Source of the DNA: Akebia trifoliata
Taxonomy: Eukaryota; Streptophyta; Magnoliopsida; Ranunculales; Lardizabalaceae
Direction of reading: 5' to 3'
Assembly (NCBI GenBank): GCA_017979445.1
Contig: CM030717.1
Span: 11,824,139-11,888,138 of the forward strand
Length of the DNA: 64,000 nucleotides
Shown: in pieces, positions 33,801 to 42,800 of the stretch
How the letters are laid out: each line of letters opens with the position of its first letter
How positions within the stretch are numbered: position 1 is the first letter of the stretch
Translations under genes and position numbers: made by a program
The notes under the pieces: model-generated
What the model was told of the DNA's origin: nothing
Databases searched by the model: none
The model's input: only the letters and a program-made list of their open reading frames with translations

Positions 33801-36800
33801 AAGAAATATAACAAAAAAAGATGTTGAATGGTCTGAAATTATCCGAACCGATCGACCAAATCAAGTAATTCAGTTGGGTCGGATCCATTTTTAGTGAAAG
33901 CAATATGGTTCGGATATTATTTTAGCTAATAGTTTCCGAGTTGGATTTGGATCCAAATCAAAACTTTGGATCTGGATATACTCAGATCCAACCTGAAACT
34001 GACGCATTTTAAGCCCTAGATGGATGGTGCGTATGTTTTATGCTCTTATCTGATCCATACAATCCTTTTCCTTATAAAAGCATACAATACTTTTCCTTTT
34101 TTCATTTAGTTCAACCTGGTTGGCTTCTGAGTTCTGTCATGCTGAGGGATGCCCATTTTTCTTGTAAACAGCAGGACCATCATTTGGGTGATGAAGATCA
34201 AGCGGTGACTGTGTCTGATATTGCTTCAGTGCGTGGTAGCATCACTGATGTGACTGAAGCAATGGTACCTGTTGGTGTTCTTGGTCTTACTAATGCTATT
34301 GTTCCACCTAAAATGGAGAACGTTGATTCAGTTATTCCATCAGACATACCTGATGTGGGGACTCTAGAGAGTGGGATACCTGGTCTTGATTCTACTGTCC
34401 ATAATGATGGGAAGCTAGAAATGGTAGATACTTCTTATCAGGCTACTGCTGACTTACAAGAGGAAACTCAGGAGTATTTTACAAGCTTGGATCCTCTGGA
34501 CTTTCCTTCATCTGGTTCTGTGGCAACCGATAGGTCCGAGGATCTTAGCCCAAAACTAGCTGTCTCAGATTCCAACAGTGTGGCTTCTACAACAACTTCG
34601 GTTGTTATATCTAGCCAATATATGCTTCCCAAGATGTCAGCACCGGTTGTCGATCTTAGTGACGATCAAAAGGATCAATTACAAAAGTCAGCTTTTATAC
34701 GCATCATTGAGTGTTACAAGCAAGTATATACAGCCGGAGGCTCACACATGCGCTTTTCCTTACTCCCTTATTTGGGAGTTGAGGTAATAGTACTGAAGAA
34801 AAGTACTTTTTTTTTTCTTTCTGAATTTCTGTTACAATGAACTTGACTTTGTAATGACTTTTATTAAGATGACAGATAAAAGCTCTAGTTTCTCTGTTTG
34901 TTGCCTCTTAGATCATTTAGATGTTCTCTGTTTTTCTTTCAGGCCTGACTTCTTTTTTTAATTTTTTTTTTAATTTTTCTATGACAATAGATGTATTTTC
35001 CAATTTTTCATTTTGTTTAGTTATTATCTGGAATGTTTTTGTGAAGAAGCTTCTATTCAAATTCAACTTCTTTATTTTCATGGATAATTATTTTCAGGAG
35101 AGATTGAAGAGTCAGCATAACGATTAAGGATGCCTTCACCTCTCTTAATTTTTCTTCCTTTGTTTGATGCCAAATGCTTTCTATTGTTTTATTGTTTTTA
35201 TTTATTTTTTTTGTTTCTATGACAATAGATGTATTTTCCAATTTTCCATTTTGTTTAGTTATTATCTGGAGTGTTTTTGTTAAGAAGCTTCTATTCAAAT
35301 TCAAATTCAAATTCTTTATTTTTATGGATAATTATTTTCAGAAGAGATTGAAGAGTCAGCATCACGATTAAGGATGCCTGCACCTCTCTTAATTTTTCTT
35401 CCTTCGTTTGATGGCAAATGCTTTCTATTGTTCTTTATGATTATGGAGAAGACCGGTTGTTTTCATCCAATTTCCCTATTCACTGATGCGTCCTTACCAT
35501 ACAACATTATAATTATGTTTTGATGGCCATTTAAATATTTGGCATATTTCCTTTGAGTTATACCTTTTCTTTTTTATGCTTTCTTATGGGTTGTATTGCT
35601 CATAGGTTTCATTCTTCATGTGCTGTCATATGTCATCTGTTTTTCTGTACACATATAGATAAGTTGGTACACAATGTCTACCCATTATATAATGCATTGT
35701 GCATTTATAAATATACATACATCTTCTCAGTTATGATTTGATTTTCTGCCTATGATATACTCTATTGGCATCAATTCCAATGTACTCAGTGATGTCACTT
35801 GTTTTGGTTTAGAGGCTCGTGTATAATTTATGTAGTTGCAAGCTTTATTTTATGCAGTTTCTCTAATCACATCAATTCTTATTTACTCAAATTTTTTATG
35901 TCCTTTTTGCAGTATCCGTTGGAGTTGGATCCATGGAAGCTTCTACAAAAGCATATATTCTCTGACTATTTGAATGACAAGGTAGCCTGATATCCCAAGT
36001 TAACTTTGATGCTTAAGTTCGTTCTACTTGTGAACTAGTTTTCTTTATTTGGTTGATAAGTAAGTTCTTATCAATGTTGTACACAGTAAAGTTTGAGTGT
36101 GTCACTGGCTTTTAGCCATAATCCTCATGAGCAGGCCCAGATATTTACTTTTTTTCTCATTTGAACTCACATGAACCACATGTCACAAAACTTCATTCCC
36201 CTCACGTCCAATAACCACCAGCAGTGAACTTGCCTGTCCTAATTGCTTTTGAGTTTTCAAACACCCTAGGCTTCTCATGAGGAGTTAATAGAACTATATT
36301 AGAAAGGATTTTAGACGACATAAGAATTCTTTAAATAATCTGTAGGAGCACATGATGCATGACATGAAGAATGCATGAATTGGATCGTGTCTTTAAATGC
36401 TTAATAAAATATCAAATTTGGTGGGCAACAAGTATGGTTAATGGTTTGAGATGGGAGAGTTGCTTGAGATGGTTTGGTCATGTGCAACAAAGATCAATGA
36501 CAGTGCCAGAGTAGTGATGCATCAATTCCTCGAGATTTCCCCCATCAAACAACCTTTTTGGGTGCTGCAAAGCTAAAATCATACCTGTACAGAAAATACA
36601 ACGAAAAGGGAAGAAGAGAGAAACAACATATAAGATTGTTGACAGGTTTTATCCTAAATCCCTAGACTACATCCTCAGGCTTTTGAGAGCTGTTCTTCTA
36701 ATTTCAATTTGTTTTTATATCATTCTCTCTGTACAATATATGGTAGCTCTTACGGTCCTTTCTCCCCCTTCTGTTTAAGAAGTCTCCTCAAATAGATAAA

Positions 36801-39800
36801 AACAACCCAGTCCAAAAGGAAGGTATTCAATCCCCCAAATCAAGGAATGGCCAAATAATCAATAATTAAGATTGTAATTTCCCTATTAATTAGGGGTCTT
36901 TCTGTCTTCTGGATAGGATTCTATCCAATCCTATCAAGATATGACCTATTTCAAACCTTCCCTTATTAGTCATGCCGCGTGGCATCTTGGTTGAATGTGC
37001 TTATCTCAACATCAGGATATGCATTGAATCAGTCTTGGGATACATGTTAGTCAATGCTTGGGGATCTACATTGCACTATTCTTAAGATGTGCTAATCAAT
37101 GCCTTGGGATATGTGCCGAATATACCTTCAGATCCACCATCAAAGTACCCACTCTTGGTGCCACGTGTTTGATCCAGATTACGTTTGATTTTTTGCTCAT
37201 ACAGGTTAGATAATGATTATGATTCACATCTTGGGTAAAGTTATTTTTTCAGGGCCAAGAAATCGTCTATGATTTAGATTGTACTTTGATGGACAATGAT
37301 CCTTTCTGTTGTTCCTTCTCGTTGTTCTGGCCATTGGGCAGCCAACTGATAAATGGCAATGCCACTGAAGTGGACAAAATAGTTCTGTGTGGCATGCTTT
37401 TCTTGTATTTCGATTATATTTTTTTCTTTTCTATCTTCTTTGTAAGGGTTCACTTAATCTTAGCTTGCTTTATTTGAGAATATGTATGATTTTCGACTTT
37501 CTTTCACATGAAGCAGTGATAAAGTTGTTAATGGTAAGAGAGAATGAAACACTTGGATGATTGGTTGGCAAGCTTCGAAATTACTCTACTTGTGACTTCA
37601 ATCTTCTGATTTTTATAGTATGGCCTGACTAACAGTCAGGCTCTCAGCCTTAGCAAGGCTTCTATGCTGATTAACAGTCAGGCTGGAGTTTTTCTTTTAG
37701 TCTGTTTGCCTTCTAATTTCACTTCTTAATGGTAATTGTATGTACTTGTTTCCACATCTAAGATTTGGTATGTTTTCTGCTTTCTCCCATTCTTTGATTT
37801 CCTAATTTAATTTAAGTATAATCAATTACTAAGTTCATGTTGTAGTATCCATGGTATTCTAAGCTTGTAATGTGAGTTTTCCCTTTTTCAATATTATTAC
37901 ATTTAGGTTTTAAAAGAGTGTATCTTCAAAAATAGAGTTATTTTAGATTTTGCAGAAGTTTTATAATTCTAGGTACATCATCTACATCTTCTGTATTGCT
38001 AGTGGTTGGCAAGTTATCAAATCTCCTCACTTTTTCTATATAAACTTGATTTAGCTGACATTAATTATTGGATGTCTTCAGGTTCAGGGACATGAGTTGA
38101 CATTACGTGTCCTCTACAGGTTATTTGGAGAGGCAGAACAAGAACATGACTTTTTCTCATCTACAACTGCTACTTCAGTATATGACACATTTCTTTTGAC
38201 TGTGGTGTGTATTTCTTCTTTTGTTCCCGGCTTGATAGTCTTTTTGGGAATCTAAAATGTTTCTAACAAAAAATTGCTTGCATAGGCTGAAACGCTTCGA
38301 GACTCTTTTCCAGCTTCAGACAAATCTCTCAGTAGACTGTTCGGTGAAGTTCCTTATCTTCCAAAGTCAGCTTTTAAATTGTTAGAGTGCTTGTGCTCTC
38401 CTGGAAAAGGTGAAAAAATTGATAAGGAGCTACCTAGTGGCGATCGAGTTACTCAAGGCCTTAGTGCTGTTTGGAGCCTGATTTTGACAAGGCCTCCAAT
38501 TCGAGATGTCTGTTTGAAGATTGCTCTACAGGTTTTCTTCTTTCCTTTTTAGGTTATCTTGTTTCTAGTAAACTGATAACTCTGAATGGAAGTATTTCAA
38601 CATATATACTAGATGCACCTGCAGTTTTATCTGGTTTCCCGTTATTGACACTAAATGTATGAATCTCTTGAAATATCTCCTTAATTGAAACATAAGGCAA
38701 TAATTTGATTTTGTTCATTTTTCTTATCAACAAATTATCCTTACTCCAAAAAATGTTTTCTTCGTATGCATGCTTCTTTCTATCATAATTTATTGACGAA
38801 TAGAAGGGAGGAATACTAAGGGGGTCGAGAAGGCCTAACTTAAGGAAGAGAACCAACAAAATCACAAATAATTCAACTAAGGACTACTACCCGAGCTCTT
38901 GCAAGACACCAACTTCCACTTAAACAGAAAATCCTTTAAAAAATTTTCCTTTGAAGTCAAGGAATTGCTTACACTAAAAATAAAATAAACCCTAAGATGC
39001 ATATATTCGCATCATATACGTGGTGCTTATAGACACCCCGTCCATTCTCTCTTTTTCCTTAAGACTCTTTCAACAAATGGCAAGGTGTGTCCGGAGAATT
39101 CTTCCTTTGTTTCTGTTTTGTGTTTTTTCAAATATTTTCACATTGAATTTATTCTTCTATCTTTTATATTGATCGGGATTCTGTTTGACTCTCAATAGAG
39201 TGCAGTTCATCATTTGGAGGAAGTACGGATGAAAGCAATACGTCTGGTAGTCCTACACTGAACTCACAGTTAAAACATTGGAGTCCACTTTCCATCCTTA
39301 GCTTTGCTGATATTGGTTGATACTGGATTTTTCAGGTAGCAAACAAACTTTATCCAATATCAAGCATTGCTCAACAGATAGAAGACTTTGCTAGTGAAAT
39401 GCTGCTCTCCGTAATGAACAATCATGCTACAGAGGGAATGGATGTCGAGGAATCTACTACTGAAGTCCAAAAGGTATTGGTTTTTATGCTTGCATGAATC
39501 AAAAGCTTCTTTTTCCAGTGATTTATCAGAGAAAGAAAGAAAACGAAGCTATTTTCATTAGTCAATGTCATTAATGTTACTCATTTTATTATTTATTGAC
39601 TATAGAAAGAAAAATTCAAGTTGAAGTTTCTAAAAGAGCTATAGGAAGTCCCAGGAGAATGTGGATAGAGGTGGTAAAAGTTTTAGGAACATTCTCAGTA
39701 ACAAAAAACGTGGGTCTGGACAGAGTGGAATGGAGGAACATGGTTCTTTAAGCCAACTCTAAATATATGGGTTAAGGCTGAGGATGATGATAGTGCTAGG

Positions 39801-42800
39801 ATTGAAATCTTAATGCACGCTGAGGTATGTATAAAGTATGGATCAATATCTGAAAAAGATCTTTAATCGTGGGAATTTTCCAAGCAGACACACTAAAAAT
39901 TCCTATAGAAAATGGTGAAACATATATTGAGAGTACCATGCTGTAGAAGGTTGCAGTTAGGGCTTGCCATGTGTGATGCGCCATTTGAGAGGAAGGTGCG
40001 TGAAGTGGCTCCTTATCCTCGCATGAACCAAACAAGCCTGTCGAGTAATTGTGGGTTTTTTCAATTTATTTATTTTGATAGGGTAGAATTATTTTTCTTC
40101 AGTATAGAACCAGTTTTGCACACAAAAGTGGTTAAAAATAGTTGATATTTTGTTATATGCTTAGGTTGTGATTAGCAAAGGCTATTGATAAATCCGATAA
40201 GGGTGTATGGTGGCAGATTTTTTTTTGTTGGATGAATATAAAATTATATAAGAGGGAGTTCAAGTTGACCTATACACAATAACAAAGAGAAAAACGACCA
40301 AAACAAAATAAGTCTCACCCCTTACCTTACTTGATGCAAACTGAGTCTCAGCTAAAAACAATTTCTTTTAATAACTCACCTGAACTCTTCAAATTTCTTG
40401 CATTGCATGGTTTCAGATTGAACATCTAAAAGGAGAAAAAACTGCATTATTTGTAAAAGATACAGTTTTTTGAGAGAATGGCTGGAGAGGATTCATGTAC
40501 ATGACCAATAGTTGGGTTGAGGTATCAATGGTGATGATCAATCATCATAAGAGCCAGCTGTATCATATAGTTGTCCCTCTATAATCTCTATAAAAGTACA
40601 AATTTTACACTGGTAGTTGACTGCATTGGACTTATATTTTGTTCCACTGAATTGCTTCTATAATTTGTTCCTGATAAGTAACCGTGTGTTATTTCACTGA
40701 AAGATGGTTTGTTAACAGCTTCTATTTTGTGGTGCTTTTTATCAACCATAGTAAAAGAAAATTCATCTTATGTGCTCTGTACAGGCTTCTGATTTGGAAA
40801 GGCCTTCGAATGAACAGTTATTGCTGAGCACCCCTGCCAAGGAAGTTTCTTCGGACACTCCCCAGTCATGCTCAACTCCAAGTGCATCATCCTCTTCAAT
40901 CTCTGAGGCACAGAGGTGTATGTCACTTTATTTTGCCCTTTGTACCAAGGTATTGTTTTATTTTTCATCGTTCTATATTTTCTAAGGTTGAAGAAAGTAT
41001 ATTTTAGTCTTTAGCAGCCAGTGCTTAGATCACACCGATTCACTCTGTTCTGCAGAAGCGCTCCCTTTTTCGGAAATTTTTTGTAATCTATAAAAGCATT
41101 CCAAAGGCTGTAACGCAGGTTTGGTTAAAACCATATCTTTGTCCTTATTAATATCATATTTTAAGATTACCTTAATGCTTTAGTTCCATCTTTCTCCCAT
41201 AAGTCTGTTTCTAATCAGTTATATGGTGCAGGCAGTTCATCGTCATATTCCAATATTGGTTCGCACAATAGGCTCTTCACGTGAGCTCCTTGACATTATT
41301 TCAGATCCACCAACAGGAAGCGAGGGCCTTCTAATGCAGGTTTTGATGAAATTGAAATAAATATTGTTTTATTCCACATGCCACTGCCAAAGATGACAGT
41401 AATAATATCGGATACTGTTTCATTGACCCAGGTTATACATATATTAACGGATGGGACGATGCCCTCACCAGAACTAATATTTACCATTAGAAGGTTATAT
41501 GAATCAAAACTTAAGGTAGAACTTATTATATTTTTTTAATTATTGAAATACATATCAGAAAAGTTTTTTGTTCATCATATATGGTTTTTATGTTGATTGC
41601 AGGATGTAGAGATTCTCATTCCGATAATGTCATCTCTACCAAAAGATGAGGTTTGTTCAATCCGTCTTCCCCCCTTTTATTGTCCATTTCCATATAATCT
41701 TTTCATATTTTAGTTTTCTCGTTAGGCCTCCTTTATAGGAAATATTTGTCACATTTCTCCCTTGCTTTCTTTTCATGATGGATAATTTACTGGTTTGCTT
41801 CAATAGGTCCTGCCGATATTCCCCCAGCTTGTTAACCTTCCTCTAGATAAGTTCCAAGCAGCACTCGCTCGTATGCTACAGGTACTGTTCTCTCCTAAGT
41901 TCTCCAAGTATTTCCTCTATATATGTTTGAGTATGGTTATTCTCTGTGTGTCTGGTGCTTCGGCATTACTAACCAGCATCCAGATTTCAAGTTCACTAGT
42001 ATTTCTTCGTATTTGGTTAGCGATCAAATTCCTGTTGACATTCTTATTCTAAATATTACCATGCAGGGATCATCTCATTCTAGTCCTGTCCTTACCCCAG
42101 CTGAAGTATTAATTGCTATCCACGGAATAGATCCTGAGAAAGACGGAATACCCTTGAAGAAGGCACTTTTATTTATTTTTTCCTTTTTTATGTTTCCCAA
42201 TCTTCTTTAAGTGGCACGGCTAAGTAAACATCATTCTCTACGCAGGTGACAGATGCATGCAATGCTTGTTTTGAGCAACGTCAAGTCTTCACCCAACAAG
42301 TTCTAGCCATGGTGTTGAATCAACTAGTATGTACCTCTGAAAACTATTTAATTTCTCATACAAAGTTTTCCAATTGTAACTAGTTTAATAATACAACACT
42401 GATCAAGAATATTCATTACAGGTTGAGCAGATTCCTCTCCCCCTGTTGTTCATGCGTACTGTCCTACAGACAATTGGTGCTTTCCCTGCATTGGTGAGAA
42501 AGTAGAAGGCAGATTTTCTTTCTGCTGTTCATGGCCCACTTTTAATTGACAATTTTCTGGACATATACAACATAAATACAATAAAATAAAGCATGATGCA
42601 TTGAATATGGAAAAATTATTTAGGGGCGATTTTTTTTTTCTTTTTTGTGAAAATAGCCTCCACAATGGTAAAAAAGGTGACCATTCCGGTTCATTCCACT
42701 TTTTATTTTTTTATTTTATTATTATTATTATTATTTTATTTAAATAAAGAGTAAATTTAAAAATCTGGGTTCATGTTAATGCAAACGGCTTTGGGGTGCA

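Noticed and set aside
38770..38960. Possible antisense LINE 3' end in symplekin intron 12
   Set aside because: CTTCTCGACCCCCTTAGTATTCC and AATAAATT on the minus strand resemble LINE tails, but no coding part or A-tail is visible.
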